A stretch of 64,000 nt of DNA from an uncultured Tenacibaculum sp. Its GTDB lineage: Bacteria > Bacteroidota > Bacteroidia > Flavobacteriales > Flavobacteriaceae. The stretch lies in the NCBI GenBank assembly GCA_947498055.1, contig CANMJA010000007.1:93966-157965 (forward strand), written 5' to 3'. Shown here one piece after another: positions 8,901 through 18,582 of this stretch. The notes beneath the pieces are model-generated. The model saw nothing but the letters and a program-made list of their open reading frames with translations. It searched no databases and had not been told where the DNA came from. A program made the translations under genes and the position numbers. The stretch's first letter is position 1. Each line of letters starts with the position of its first letter.

Positions 8901-10760
8901 CTACTCTTCTGTTGCGATAATATCTAATTCTACTTTTAGGTTTTCGATTATAAATTTTTGACGATCTGGTGTATTTTTTCCCATGTAGAATTCTAACATT
9001 TGTTCTATAGACATTTCTTTATCTAACATTACAGGATCTAAACGAATATCGTCTCCAATAAAATGCACAAATTCATCTGGCGAAATTTCCCCTAATCCTT
9101 TAAATCGTGTAATCTCTGGTTTTCCTCGTAATTTTTGAATGGCATCTTGCTTTTCTTGTTCAGAATAACAATAATAGGTATCTTTCTTATTACGAACTCT
9201 AAATAAAGGAGTCTCTAAAATATATAAATGTCCTTCTTTTATTACCTCTGGAAAAAATTGTAAAAAGAAGGTAATTAATAACAAACGAATGTGCATACCA
9301 TCAACATCGGCATCGGTAGCAATTACAATGTTGTTATATCGTAAGCCTTCTAATCCGTCTTCAATATTTAATGCAGATTGTAATAAATTAAACTCTTCAT
9401 TTTCGTACACAATTTTCTTGGTTAAACCATAAGAATTTAAAGGCTTTCCTTTTAAACTAAAAACGGCTTGTGTATTTACGTTTCTAGATTTAGTGATAGA
9501 ACCCGAAGCTGAATCTCCCTCCGTAATAAATAACGTCGTATCTAAATAGTTTTCTTTTTTTATATCTCCTAAATGAATTCTACAATCTCGTAATTTTTTA
9601 TTGTGTAAACTTGCTTTTTTGGCTCTATCTTTTGCTAGTTTACGAATACCTGATAATTCTTTACGCTCTTTTTCAGCTTGTAAAATTTTCTTTAGTAGTG
9701 TTTCTGCAACTACCGTATTCTTATGTAAATAGTTATCTAATTTTGTTTTTACAAAATCATTTATATAGGTTCTTACGGTTGGTAGGTCTCCTCCCATATC
9801 GGTAGAACCTAATTTTGTTTTTGTTTGACTTTCAAAAACTGGCTCCATAACTTTTATAGAAATGGCAGAAATAATCGATTTACGTACATCGGAAGCATCA
9901 AAACTTTTATTATAAAATTCTCTAATGGTTTTTACAATTGCTTCTCTAAAAGCTGCTTGATGTGTTCCTCCTTGAGTGGTATGTTGTCCGTTTACAAAAG
10001 AATGATATTCTTCTGAATACTGCGTTTTACTGTGCGTTATTGCTATTTCTATATCATCTCCTTTCAAATGGATAATTGGATACAACATATCCTCTTGATT
10101 GTTGTTATCTTCCAATAAATCTTTTAATCCGTTTTCTGAATAATATTTTTCTCCATTAAAAACAATCGTTAATCCTGGATTTAGGTAAACATAGTTTTTT
10201 AATAGTTTTATAACATATTCAGGACGATATTTATAGTTTTTAAAAATAGTTTCATCTGCTATAAAAGTAACCTTCGTACCTCTTCTTCGCGATGTTTCTT
10301 CTAAAAGTTCTTGATTGGTTAAATTTCCTCTTTCAAATTCTGCGGATGCCGATTTACCGTCTCTATTAGATTCTACTCTAAAATAATTAGATAATGCGTT
10401 CACTGCTTTGGTACCCACCCCATTTAATCCAACCGATTTTTTAAAGGCTCTTGAGTCGTATTTACCTCCAGTATTCATTTTAGAAACTACATCTACTACT
10501 TTTCCCAACGGAATACCTCGTCCATAATCTCTAACAATTACCTTATTATCTTGTATAGAGACTTCAATGGTTTTTCCTGTTCCCATTACAAACTCATCAA
10601 TAGAGTTATCTAGAACTTCTTTTACTAGTATATAAATTCCATCATCTGCAGAAGATCCATCGCCTAATTTTCCTATATACATACCAGGTCGCATTCGAAT
10701 ATGTTCTTTCCAATCGAGCGATCTTATATTGTCTTCGGTATATTTAGTTTCTTTTGTCAT
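8901..10760 (-). CDS. parE: DNA topoisomerase IV subunit B
   Basis: 619 residues. GHKL ATPase motifs: EVLDNSIDE (Mg-binding Asn), DYGRGIP, and [14 protein letters not shown] for the ATP lid. The transducer domain follows, then the TOPRIM domain with [11 protein letters not shown] (about 414-424) and the metal site DADVDGMHI. The C-terminus holds RFKGLGEI and ends at 619, close to the usual ParE length. It supplies ATP hydrolysis to ParC. It is the first gene of the operon parE, small ORF, nucleotidyltransferase, parC, mscS. Confidence 0.93.
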   Translation of the reverse strand: MTKETKYTEDNIRSLDWKEHIRMRPGMYIGKLGDGSSADDGIYILVKEVLDNSIDEFVMGTGKTIEVSIQDNKVIVRDYGRGIPLGKVVDVVSKMNTGGKYDSRAFKKSVGLNGVGTKAVNALSNYFRVESNRDGKSASAEFERGNLTNQELLEETSRRRGTKVTFIADETIFKNYKYRPEYVIKLLKNYVYLNPGLTIVFNGEKYYSENGLKDLLEDNNNQEDMLYPIIHLKGDDIEIAITHSKTQYSEEYHSFVNGQHTTQGGTHQAAFREAIVKTIREFYNKSFDASDVRKSIISAISIKVMEPVFESQTKTKLGSTDMGGDLPTVRTYINDFVKTKLDNYLHKNTVVAETLLKKILQAEKERKELSGIRKLAKDRAKKASLHNKKLRDCRIHLGDIKKENYLDTTLFITEGDSASGSITKSRNVNTQAVFSLKGKPLNSYGLTKKIVYENEEFNLLQSALNIEDGLEGLRYNNIVIATDADVDGMHIRLLLITFFLQFFPEVIKEGHLYILETPLFRVRNKKDTYYCYSEQEKQDAIQKLRGKPEITRFKGLGEISPDEFVHFIGDDIRLDPVMLDKEMSIEQMLEFYMGKNTPDRQKFIIENLKVELDIIATEE

Positions 10761-10816
10761 AAAAGTTATAGTAAATTGAGGTATCTGCTAAAATAACATT
10801 TACTAGCAAAAAATAA

Positions 10817-10850
10817 AAAACTCTGTTAACATAGTTATTAACAGAGTTTT
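10817..10850 (-). terminator. Terminator downstream of the lysE-type gene
   Basis: Perfect 13-bp inverted repeat aaaactctgttaa / ttaacagagtttt with an 8-base loop, flanked by A and T runs so it could work on both strands. It lies between the end of the exporter gene (11006) and the parE start (10760) and separates the two minus-strand units. Confidence 0.85.
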
Positions 10851-11005
10851 TAAAATGCTGATTATGGAAATCTTATAAATTAGATAAGCCTGAATAAAAC
10901 TCAATCATAATAACTATAATGCGTATAATTTCTAGTTTAGCATAGGTAAGTTAAAAATTTCTTATTAGGTTATTCTTTTATTCTAATTTACTAATGGAAA
11001 TTTTT

Positions 11006-11623
11006 CTATGGTTTTAAAATAAAAACAGCAATTCCTACAAAAACAACAATTTGTAGCCATTTTAAGTAAACTCCCATTTTTTGATTTTGCTTAATTACGT
11101 TGGAAACAAAACCTGCTAAAACAGCAATTGTAGAAAAAATAATAAAAGAAACAAGAATAAAAATTCCTCCTAGAATATAAAATTGTAAGACTGTAGAAAT
11201 TGTTTTAGAGAATAAAAACTGCGGAAAAAATGCTAAAAAGAAAATAGTCACCTTCGGATTTAAAACATTCATCCAAAAACCTGTTTTAAATAGTTCTAAA
11301 GTTGTTTTGGTTTGCACATTTTCTGTCGAAAAAACGATTGTTGCATCACTTTTATACACTTTATAGGCCAGATACAATAAATAAGCAGCCCCAAAAAATT
11401 TAATGATAAAAAAAATGTTATCGTTTGCTTTCATGATCTCAGAAACACCAAAAGCTACTAAAGTAGTATGAATAATACAACCAGTCATTAATCCTAAAAC
11501 GGTAGCTAAACCATACTTTTTACCATTTACAATGCTTTGTGTAAGCACAAAAATATTATCGGGACCAGGTGATATTGCTAAAAAAGCTGTAGCAAAAACA
11601 AAAGAAACTATAATTTCAATCAT
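11006..11623 (-). CDS. LysE/RhtB family amino-acid exporter
   Basis: 205 residues with six hydrophobic segments. The family hallmark SPGPDN is at about residues 18-23, followed by G-K-x-GL (NGKKYGLATVLGLMTG). RhtB/LysE proteins export amino acids such as homoserine, threonine or lysine across the inner membrane; the substrate is not predictable here. It begins 10 bases after pyrD ends on the same strand, so the two genes are probably cotranscribed and stopped at the 10817-10850 hairpin. Confidence 0.92.
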   Translation of the reverse strand: MIEIIVSFVFATAFLAISPGPDNIFVLTQSIVNGKKYGLATVLGLMTGCIIHTTLVAFGVSEIMKANDNIFFIIKFFGAAYLLYLAYKVYKSDATIVFSTENVQTKTTLELFKTGFWMNVLNPKVTIFFLAFFPQFLFSKTISTVLQFYILGGIFILVSFIIFSTIAVLAGFVSNVIKQNQKMGVYLKWLQIVVFVGIAVFILKP

Positions 11624-11633
11624 AAAAAGTATT

Positions 11634-12665
11634 TTAACTTTTTATAATTGCTTTATTAATTCGTTTTACTAATGAAGGTCCTTCATAAATAAAGCCAGTA
11701 TAAATTTGTACTAAATCTGCTCCTGCTTTTAGTTTCTCTAGGGCATCTTTTTCAGAATGAATTCCTCCTACTCCAATAATTGGAAATGCTTTATTAGAGT
11801 TATCTGCCAAATACTTAATTACTCGTGTACTTCTATCTTTAATCGGCTGTCCGCTTAAACCTCCGTTACCAATTTCCTTCAATCGTTCTTCAGAAGCTTT
11901 TAATCCCTCTCTATTTACAGAAGTATTAGAGGTTATTACACCATCAATTTTAGTTACTGCTACTAATTCAATAATTTCATCTAATTGATGATCATTTAAA
12001 TCTGGAGCAATTTTTAGTAAAATAGGCTTTTGCTTTACTTCTAAATTATTTAACTTCTGTACCTCTGTTATTAATTCCTTTAAATAATCTACATCTTCTA
12101 ACTTTGCATGGCTAGATACATTTGGGCAACTAACATTTAATACAAAATAATCTACAAAAGGATACAATCCTTTAAAACACTCCAAATAATCTGCTGTATA
12201 ATTTTCTGGGGAAGTCTGCGTGTTTTTACCTATGTTTCCTCCAATAATCACTTTTCCTTTGTTCTTTTTTAATTGTTCTACTGCAGCTTGTAAACCTTCA
12301 TTATTAAATCCCATTCTATTAATAATTCCTTTGTCATCTTTTAATCGGAATAATCTTTTTTTCGGATTTCCTATTTGTCCTTTTGGGGTTACTGTTCCTA
12401 TTTCTATAAATCCGAAACCAAAATCGGCTAGTTCATTATATAAAACAGCATTTTTATCGAAACCTGCAGCCAATCCTACTGGGTTTTTAAAAGTAAGTCC
12501 GAATAATTTTCTTTCTAATTTTTTGTCATTTACTTGGTAAATCCCTCTAAAAACAGGAGATACAAATGGAACTTTTGATAAAAACTTAATTAGTGAAAAT
12601 GTAAAATGATGAATCTTTTCTGGATCGAAAAGAAAAAGTATAGGGCGAATAAGTAGTTTGTACAT
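11634..12665 (-). CDS. pyrD: Quinone-dependent dihydroorotate dehydrogenase (class 2)
   Basis: 343 residues. It oxidises dihydroorotate to orotate in pyrimidine synthesis, with FMN and membrane quinone. Motifs are [13 protein letters not shown] (about 60-72), [24 protein letters not shown], the catalytic-serine region [10 protein letters not shown] and the FMN-phosphate loop GVGGI. The N-terminal hydrophobic/basic helices ([13 protein letters not shown]) for membrane association are present, which distinguishes class 2 from the soluble class 1 enzymes. A possible -7 box lies about 120 bases upstream. Confidence 0.95.
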   Translation of the reverse strand: MYKLLIRPILFLFDPEKIHHFTFSLIKFLSKVPFVSPVFRGIYQVNDKKLERKLFGLTFKNPVGLAAGFDKNAVLYNELADFGFGFIEIGTVTPKGQIGNPKKRLFRLKDDKGIINRMGFNNEGLQAAVEQLKKNKGKVIIGGNIGKNTQTSPENYTADYLECFKGLYPFVDYFVLNVSCPNVSSHAKLEDVDYLKELITEVQKLNNLEVKQKPILLKIAPDLNDHQLDEIIELVAVTKIDGVITSNTSVNREGLKASEERLKEIGNGGLSGQPIKDRSTRVIKYLADNSNKAFPIIGVGGIHSEKDALEKLKAGADLVQIYTGFIYEGPSLVKRINKAIIKS

Positions 12666-12977
12666 TTTTATGTTGTCAAATTAATCAGAATGGTAACCTG
12701 ATAATTTATTGTTAATTAAATAATACAGAAAACTAGTCTTTTAATCACAAAATAATTAAGTTAAAAAAGAATAATTTCTTGCAAATTTAAAGAAAATTAC
12801 AACAAAAAGAAGAAGAGTTTTACTGTTTATTAGAAAAGTTATGTACAAAACAATATTTCAATTACTAAAGAATTTCTAAAAACTGAATTTGATAAAAATT
12901 ACTAAATAGAACTATAATTAGAATAGCAATTTTTAGCTTTAAAAAGATTTTTATATGAATTTAGATTCTAAAATATA
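12666..12977. other. AT-rich intergenic region between pyrD and the small peptide gene
   Basis: 312 bases with no convincing ORF or RNA gene. The only signals seen are a minus-strand TAAATTTG box at 12782-12789 that could drive pyrD, and the peptide-gene terminator just beyond its right end. Confidence 0.6.
12782..12789 (-). promoter_or_regulatory. Candidate -7 box for pyrD
   Basis: On the minus strand this reads TAAATTTG followed by C, matching the Bacteroidota TAnnTTTG element. It would give a leader of about 110 bases. No good -33 TTG is seen at the normal distance, so confidence is limited. Confidence 0.4.
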
Positions 12978-13006
12978 ATATAGAGCTCCTTAAAGAAGCT
13001 CTATAT
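12978..13006 (-). terminator. Hairpin after the double-glycine peptide gene
   Basis: Perfect 10-bp inverted repeat atatagagct / agctctatat with a 9-base loop, 14 bases beyond the peptide stop codon. The trailing U tract is short and mixed (TATTTTAG). Confidence 0.6.
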
Positions 13007-13020
13007 AAATACACGTTTTA

Positions 13021-13209
13021 TTAAAAACTATTACCAAGACTATTAGCTATTCTTTGACATTCATTACCACAGTCTGTTAATCCTTGGCTACCATACGCAT
13101 GATGATCATAGCATTCACTAAGACAATGAATAGCACAAAATTCTCCTCCACTAACAGTTTTTTGTTGATTTTTGTTAAGGATTTTTCCTAAAGTTTTTAA
13201 ATTTCTCAT
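13021..13209 (-). CDS. Cys-rich peptide precursor with double-glycine leader
   Basis: 62 residues. The N-terminus MRNLKTLGKILNKNQQ ends in KTVSGG at residues 17-22, which matches the double-glycine leaders (LGK-LNK-EQK-GG pattern) that flavobacteria use for bacteriocin-like peptides cleaved by C39-peptidase ABC exporters. The predicted 40-residue core starts EFCAIHC and holds five cysteines (FC, HC, EC, DC, EC), three of them spaced four residues apart, plus Gly and Ser at the end. No modification enzyme, immunity gene or exporter lies nearby, so export would need machinery encoded elsewhere. The product could be a bacteriocin or a signal; its activity is unknown. Confidence 0.75.
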   Translation of the reverse strand: MRNLKTLGKILNKNQQKTVSGGEFCAIHCLSECYDHHAYGSQGLTDCGNECQRIANSLGNSF

Positions 13210-13300
13210 AATTATATGATTATTTAATCGATTAATTTACTGCTAACTTTTAAAGACACTACCAGTTTATGTCTATCCTTTTAGAAAGAATATTGTTTAG

Positions 13301-13308
13301 CAAAGTTA
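13301..13308 (-). promoter_or_regulatory. Candidate -7 box of the double-glycine peptide gene
   Basis: Minus-strand TAACTTTG followed by C fits TAnnTTTG. It implies a leader of roughly 85-90 bases. No clear -33 TTG lies 19-23 bases further upstream. Confidence 0.45.
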
Positions 13309-13762
13309 TTTTTGTCTTTGCTTTTTTTTATAAAAATCACTTGATTTCCATACTCTTAATATCGTTTAAGAGATCAATATCTATTCTCATAAATAAAATT
13401 TAAACAAGTGATACTAGATTAATTTTTAGTTTAAATTTACTTTAACTGCAATTAGATCTTTTTTTATAGTTAAAACAATAGGTAATTCAAAATCGTGTAT
13501 TTTTATTTCATATGCGCTTTAAACATTCTTTTTTTAACAAACAATAGAAAAATGAATATTTGTTTCATAGGAGATATGTATACTTTTAAGGATATTTATA
13601 AAGTTGGCATGTATAAATCTACTCTTATAATGGGAGTAACTAGTAAAATACAACTAAGTAGAAGATTTCTTAGTTTAGAAGGTATATTAAAATTTTCTCT
13701 TTATATTATAAAATCAATACTTTATATTTTTCATATCTGCTAAAGATCTTATATAATTTCAT

Positions 13763-13787
13763 AAAAAAAGCTCCTTTTCAGGAGCTT
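13763..13787 (-). terminator. Intrinsic terminator of pheT
   Basis: Minus-strand 8-bp stem aagctcct / aggagctt with a 4-base loop followed directly by a run of seven U residues; it starts 7 bases after the pheT stop codon. This is the cleanest rho-independent terminator in the window. Confidence 0.93.
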
Positions 13788-13793
13788 ATCAAT

Positions 13794-16220
13794 TTATCTT
13801 AATTCAGCAGCAACATTTTTTTCAAATGTTTGCTGTAGTTTTTGCATTATTTTATCTATCTGTTTATCGTTTAGTGTTTTATTTTCGTCTTGTAAAACAA
13901 AACTAACTGCATACGATTTCTTACCTTCTGGTAAATTTTCTCCTTCATACACATCAAACAGATCTACCTCTTTTAAAAGCTTTTTTTCTGATTGAAATGC
14001 CAGATTATAAATCTCTTTAAACTCAACTTTATTATCTAATAGTAAAGCTAAATCCCTTTTTACAGAAGGAAATTTAGGTAAACTTGAAACTTTTATCTTT
14101 TTATTTCCCGTTAAAGTCAAAATACTGTCCCAATTAAAATCAGCAAACAATACTTCTTGTTTAATTGAAAACTCTTTTAGTACCGATCTTTTAACAACTC
14201 CTAAATCTACTAGTTTCGTTTTTCCTAAGCTAAGTGTTAACCCTTCAGAAAAAACATCAGATTTTGTTGGGGTAGTTTTCAATTTTGAAATACCCAATCT
14301 TTCTAATAAATTAGTTACAATACCTTTTAAATAAAAGAAATCTGAACTTTTAGTCGCTATTTTCCAACTTTCTTTAGTTCTATCTCCTGTTATAAATAAT
14401 GTTAAATGCTTATCTTCTTGGTACCCCTTTTCGTATTTATGATAGGTTTTACCAAACTCAAAAAAGCGTAAAGAGCTATTCTTTCTATTAATATTATAAG
14501 CAATACTCTCTAATCCACTAAATAATAATGACTGACGTAATACCTTTAAATCATTACTTAACGGATTTAACATTTCTACATTAAAATCTTCATTTAAATT
14601 ATCTGATAATTCTATATAGGAAGGTTTTGTTAATGAGTTAGCCATTGTTTCGTTAAAACCTAATGAAACTAACTGGTTTGCTACTACATTTTCTACCTTA
14701 ACTTGAACATTATTATCAAAAGATATGGAGGTATTTAGTTTATGAGAAAATTCGATATTATTATATCCGTAAACACGTAAAATTTCTTCAATTATATCAG
14801 CCTCTCTTTGTACATCTACTCTATATGAAGGTATTACTAAACCTAAACCAGCTTCTGTTACACTATTAATCTTAATTTCTAAAGAAGCTAAAATGTTTTT
14901 AATTGTTTCTTTTGGTATTTCTTGACCTATTAATTTATAGACACTATCAAATGATAAGAATACTTCAAAATCATTCATTTTTTCAGGATAGAAATCTAAT
15001 ATATCAGAAGACATTTTTCCTCCTGCATATTTTTCAATTAATAACGCTGCTCTTTTTAAAGCATATTTAGATTGATTAATATCAATACCTCTTTCAAAAC
15101 GAAAAGAAGCATCTGTATTCAATCCATGTCTTTTTGCTGTTTTACGAATAGAAACTGGATTAAAGTAAGCGCTTTCTAAAAAAATAGTCGTAGTATTTTC
15201 TGTAACTCCAGATTTTAAACCACCAAAAACTCCACCAATACATAATGGGTTTCCTTCAGCATCGCAAATCATAATATCTTCAGAAGATAATTTACGTTCT
15301 ACTTCATCTAAAGTAGTAAAGGTAGTTCCCTCTTCTAAATTTTTAACAACTACTTTATTCCCTCTAATTTTTGAAGCATCAAAAGCATGTAATGGCTGCC
15401 CTAATTCATGTAATACATAATTAGTAATATCTACTACATTGTTTTTAGGTGTAATTCCTATAGCTTTTAATCTATTTTTAATCCACTCTGGTGAATCTTT
15501 TACTTCTATATCTGTAATTGTAATACCACTATATCTTGGTACCAATTCTTTATTTTCAACCTCTATATCTATTTTCAATCTTCTTTCATCTACATGAAAA
15601 TCGGAAACAGAAGGTGATATTAATTCTAAATTAACATCATTTTGTAATAAGCCAGCTCTTAAATCTCTAGCTACTCCAAAATGACTCATTGCATCGGCTC
15701 TATTTGGTGTTAAACCAATCTCAAAAACATAATCTGTTTCAATATTAAAAACTTCAGCACAAGGAGTTCCAGGAGTTAAAGTTTCTTTAAGAACCATAAT
15801 ACCATCATGTCCTTTACCTAACCCTAGTTCATCTTCCGCACAAATCATTCCATGACTTTCCTCTCCTCTTATTTTTCCTTTCTTAATTTTAAAGCCTTCT
15901 CCTTTTTCATCATATAAAATAGTACCAATGGTAGCTACAGGCACTTTTTGCCCTGCTGCAACATTTGGTGCTCCACAAACAATTTGTAATGGCTCTCCTT
16001 CTCCTAAGTTTACAGTAGTTACATTTAATTTATCTGCATTAGGATGTTTTTCGCAGGTTAATACTTCACCTACAATAACACCTTTTAAACTACCTTTAAT
16101 ACTTTCTTCTAAACTTATTCCTTCTACTTCTAAGCCTAAATCTGTCAGCAATTCCCCTATCTTTTCAGGAGACCAATCAAACTGTAAAAACTGCTTTAAC
16201 CAGTTATATGAAATTTTCAT
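13794..16220 (-). CDS. pheT: Phenylalanyl-tRNA synthetase beta subunit
   Basis: 808 residues, the full bacterial length. Domains in order: a short B1 start (MKISYNWLKQFL), the tRNA-binding OB/EMAP-like domain (about 40-155, with VCGAPNVAAGQKVPVA), B3/B4 editing domain, B5 (about 400-480), the catalytic-like core (about 490-690) and the ferredoxin-fold anticodon-binding domain at the end (KFPSVKRDLALLLD through KLQQTFEK). It charges tRNA-Phe together with PheS, which is not in this window, so the subunit genes are split. A -7 box lies at 16243. Confidence 0.97.
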   Translation of the reverse strand: MKISYNWLKQFLQFDWSPEKIGELLTDLGLEVEGISLEESIKGSLKGVIVGEVLTCEKHPNADKLNVTTVNLGEGEPLQIVCGAPNVAAGQKVPVATIGTILYDEKGEGFKIKKGKIRGEESHGMICAEDELGLGKGHDGIMVLKETLTPGTPCAEVFNIETDYVFEIGLTPNRADAMSHFGVARDLRAGLLQNDVNLELISPSVSDFHVDERRLKIDIEVENKELVPRYSGITITDIEVKDSPEWIKNRLKAIGITPKNNVVDITNYVLHELGQPLHAFDASKIRGNKVVVKNLEEGTTFTTLDEVERKLSSEDIMICDAEGNPLCIGGVFGGLKSGVTENTTTIFLESAYFNPVSIRKTAKRHGLNTDASFRFERGIDINQSKYALKRAALLIEKYAGGKMSSDILDFYPEKMNDFEVFLSFDSVYKLIGQEIPKETIKNILASLEIKINSVTEAGLGLVIPSYRVDVQREADIIEEILRVYGYNNIEFSHKLNTSISFDNNVQVKVENVVANQLVSLGFNETMANSLTKPSYIELSDNLNEDFNVEMLNPLSNDLKVLRQSLLFSGLESIAYNINRKNSSLRFFEFGKTYHKYEKGYQEDKHLTLFITGDRTKESWKIATKSSDFFYLKGIVTNLLERLGISKLKTTPTKSDVFSEGLTLSLGKTKLVDLGVVKRSVLKEFSIKQEVLFADFNWDSILTLTGNKKIKVSSLPKFPSVKRDLALLLDNKVEFKEIYNLAFQSEKKLLKEVDLFDVYEGENLPEGKKSYAVSFVLQDENKTLNDKQIDKIMQKLQQTFEKNVAAELR

Positions 16221-16242
16221 TGTATCTATACTATTTGGCTTG

Positions 16243-16250
16243 CAAATTTA
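16243..16250 (-). promoter_or_regulatory. Candidate -7 box of pheT
   Basis: Minus-strand TAAATTTG followed by C, a consensus Bacteroidota -7 element, 22 bases upstream of the pheT ATG. A -33 TTG is not obvious. Confidence 0.5.
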
Positions 16251-16411
16251 CACTTTTCTAATAAAAGTAGTACTGTTTAAAATAATTAAGATCGCTATTA
16301 TTCTTTATATCTTAATAATATGTTAATAAATTACTGATTCTTAACTATTTCTTAATCTTAAGTTAGAATTTAAAAATGATTTTTGTGAAATTAAAACAAA
16401 AACACAACTTG

Positions 16412-18490
16412 ATGAAAAAATTATTCTTTTTTTTATTGCTGATTACAACAGTAAATTTATTCTCTCAAATTCCGTCGTATTATAACGATGTTAATTTGAA
16501 TTTAAATGGAAATTCGCTTAGAAATGCATTAGCTACAAAGATTATTAGTACACATCAGAATTTTTTAAGCTATACTCCTGGTGTTTGGAATGCTTTACAA
16601 CAAACAGATTTAGATTTGAATAATTCAAATGATGTTGTTTTAATATATGGTTATAATGATGCTGATGGAAATCACGTAACTGATAGAACCAGAAGTAAAA
16701 ATGCTAATGGAGGAAATGCTGGTACACAATGGAATCGTGAACACGTATATCCAAGATCATTAGGAAATCCTAATTTAGGTACTTCTGGTCCTGGAGCTGA
16801 TGCCCATCATTTAAGAGCTGCTGATATTACTTTTAACTCACAAAGAGGTAGTAAAAAATTTGCAGATGGTGCTGGTAATGCAGGAAATTCTTCAGGAGGA
16901 TGGTATCCTGGTGACGAATGGAAAGGAGATGTAGCACGTATGATGATGTATATGTATCTACGTTATGGCAACCAGTGTTTACCTCGTAATGTAGGTATTG
17001 GTAATACTGTAGCTTCTGATGCTAATATGTTACGATTATTTTTAGAATGGAACGCAGAAGATCCTGTCTCTAATTTTGAAAAACAACGAAATCCTATTCT
17101 ACAAAATATTCAAGGAAATAGAAATCCTTTTATAGACAATCCTGCCTTTGCTACTAAAATTTGGGGTGGACCTCAAGCTCAAGACTTGTTTGGCAATGGA
17201 GGAGGAAATGGAAACGGTGGAAACAATGCTAATTTATTTATTTCTGAATACATTGAAGGTTCTTCTAATAATAAAGCAATAGAAATTGCTAATACTACTG
17301 GTAGCACTATTAATTTATCTTCTTACTCTTTAAGAAAAGCTACTAATGGAAGTAATTCTTTTGGAAGTACTTATAATTTATCTGGACAATTAGCTAATGG
17401 AAAGGTTTTTGTTATTGCTAATAGAAGTGCGTCTACGGTAATTAGAAATAAAGCAAATGTAACTACTTCTAGTGGTATTGTTACTTTTAATGGTAACGAT
17501 GCCATAGGGTTATTTAAAAATAATACTTTAATAGATGTTGTTGGTAATCCTTCTAGTAACTCTAACATTATTCAAAACGTTACTTTACAACGTAAATCAA
17601 CTAGCTCTTCTCCAAGTTCTACATACAATGCTTCTCAGTGGAATAGATTAAGTTTAAATAACTCTGATGATTTAGGTAACTTTTCTGGAGGAAATTCTTC
17701 TGGAGGAAGTTCTGTTTTAGCAACATCTAATTTTGAAAATGGATGGGATAATTGGGTTGATGGCGGTGGAGACGCTGCAAGGTATTCAGGTAGTAGAGCT
17801 TTTGAACAATCTTATGCAATTCGTTTAAGAGATAATTCTGGTACAGCTTCGTCTATGACTTCTAAATCTTTTAATATATCTTCTTTCGATACTGTTGAAA
17901 TTGATTTTTATTTCTATGCATATAGCATGGAAAATAGAGAAGACTTTTGGTTACGATATCATGATGGAAATTCATGGAGAACTGTAGAAACTTGGGCTAG
18001 AGGAAATGACTTTAATAACAATACATTTTACAATGCAAAAGTTACTTTAAACAAGTCTGATTATAACTTTGTTTCTAATGCTAAATTTCGTTTTCAATCA
18101 GACGCTTCTTCTAATAATGATCATATATACATAGATCAGGTAAAAATAACAGGAATCACAGGAAGAGCATCTAGATCTAATAAAGAATTTAGTGCTTCTA
18201 ATCTTAAAGAAATAAATTATTTAAATACTAATAGTGAATCTAATTTATTGGAAAGTAATTTTAAAATATATCCTAATCCATTAAATGGTGATATTCTTAA
18301 AATTCAACTAAATAATAGCGAAGAAACATCTAATTTAACTTACATTATTAGCTCTATAATTGGAAAAGAACTGTATAAGGGTACTTTACAAAATAACCTT
18401 ATAAAAGTATCTTCTTTAAAAGCTGGAATTTATTTATTAGAAATAAATAATGATGGAGAAAGAACTATTCAAAAGTTTATTAAAAAATAA
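16412..18490 (+). CDS. Secreted endonuclease I with lamin-tail domain and T9SS tail
   Basis: The frame opens at 16376, but the ATG at 16412 is preferred because it begins a normal signal peptide (MKKLFFFLLLITTVNLFSQ); this gives 692 residues. Next come an endonuclease I domain with NREHVYPRSLG and HHLRAADITFNSQRGS, the His-Asn-Arg type catalytic motifs (roughly 90-155), a glycine/asparagine linker, a lamin-tail domain (starting LFISEYIEGSSNNKAIEI), a beta-sandwich module, and a C-terminal T9SS sorting domain (FKIYPNPLNGD ... GIYLLEI ... QKFIKK). It is an exported nuclease, probably for using or clearing extracellular DNA/RNA. Confidence 0.92.
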   Translation: MKKLFFFLLLITTVNLFSQIPSYYNDVNLNLNGNSLRNALATKIISTHQNFLSYTPGVWNALQQTDLDLNNSNDVVLIYGYNDADGNHVTDRTRSKNANGGNAGTQWNREHVYPRSLGNPNLGTSGPGADAHHLRAADITFNSQRGSKKFADGAGNAGNSSGGWYPGDEWKGDVARMMMYMYLRYGNQCLPRNVGIGNTVASDANMLRLFLEWNAEDPVSNFEKQRNPILQNIQGNRNPFIDNPAFATKIWGGPQAQDLFGNGGGNGNGGNNANLFISEYIEGSSNNKAIEIANTTGSTINLSSYSLRKATNGSNSFGSTYNLSGQLANGKVFVIANRSASTVIRNKANVTTSSGIVTFNGNDAIGLFKNNTLIDVVGNPSSNSNIIQNVTLQRKSTSSSPSSTYNASQWNRLSLNNSDDLGNFSGGNSSGGSSVLATSNFENGWDNWVDGGGDAARYSGSRAFEQSYAIRLRDNSGTASSMTSKSFNISSFDTVEIDFYFYAYSMENREDFWLRYHDGNSWRTVETWARGNDFNNNTFYNAKVTLNKSDYNFVSNAKFRFQSDASSNNDHIYIDQVKITGITGRASRSNKEFSASNLKEINYLNTNSESNLLESNFKIYPNPLNGDILKIQLNNSEETSNLTYIISSIIGKELYKGTLQNNLIKVSSLKAGIYLLEINNDGERTIQKFIKK

Positions 18491-18511
18491 AACTCTTTGT
18501 TTTTGTAATAA

Positions 18512-18553
18512 AAAATCATCCTGCTTCTTAATATAGCAGGATGATTTTTTTTA
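18512..18553. terminator. Bidirectional terminator between the nuclease and GH13 genes
   Basis: Perfect 15-bp inverted repeat (aaaaatcatcctgct / agcaggatgattttt) with a 9-base loop and T runs on both sides. It lies between two convergent genes ending at 18490 and 18583. Confidence 0.93.
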
Positions 18554-18582
18554 TAATAGGTTAATTACCAACAATAATAATT

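Larger units (their letters stand above)
13210..13793. other. Intergenic region between the peptide gene and pheT
   Basis: 584 bases, strongly AT-rich. It holds a likely -7 box for the peptide gene at 13301 and the pheT terminator at 13763. An 82-codon plus-strand frame (13495-13743, GTG start) is open but has unconvincing composition and no recognisable domain. No tRNA or structured RNA was recognised. Confidence 0.6.

Noticed and set aside
12220..12540. 106-codon frame antisense to pyrD
   Set aside because: Shadow of a strongly supported gene.
13495..13743. 82-codon plus-strand frame with GTG start
   Set aside because: Hydrophobic, AT-driven composition, no domain, no promoter at a fitting distance; treated as chance.
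15928..16326. 132-codon frame antisense to the pheT start
   Set aside because: Pure shadow of the pheT coding strand plus spacer; no matching signals.
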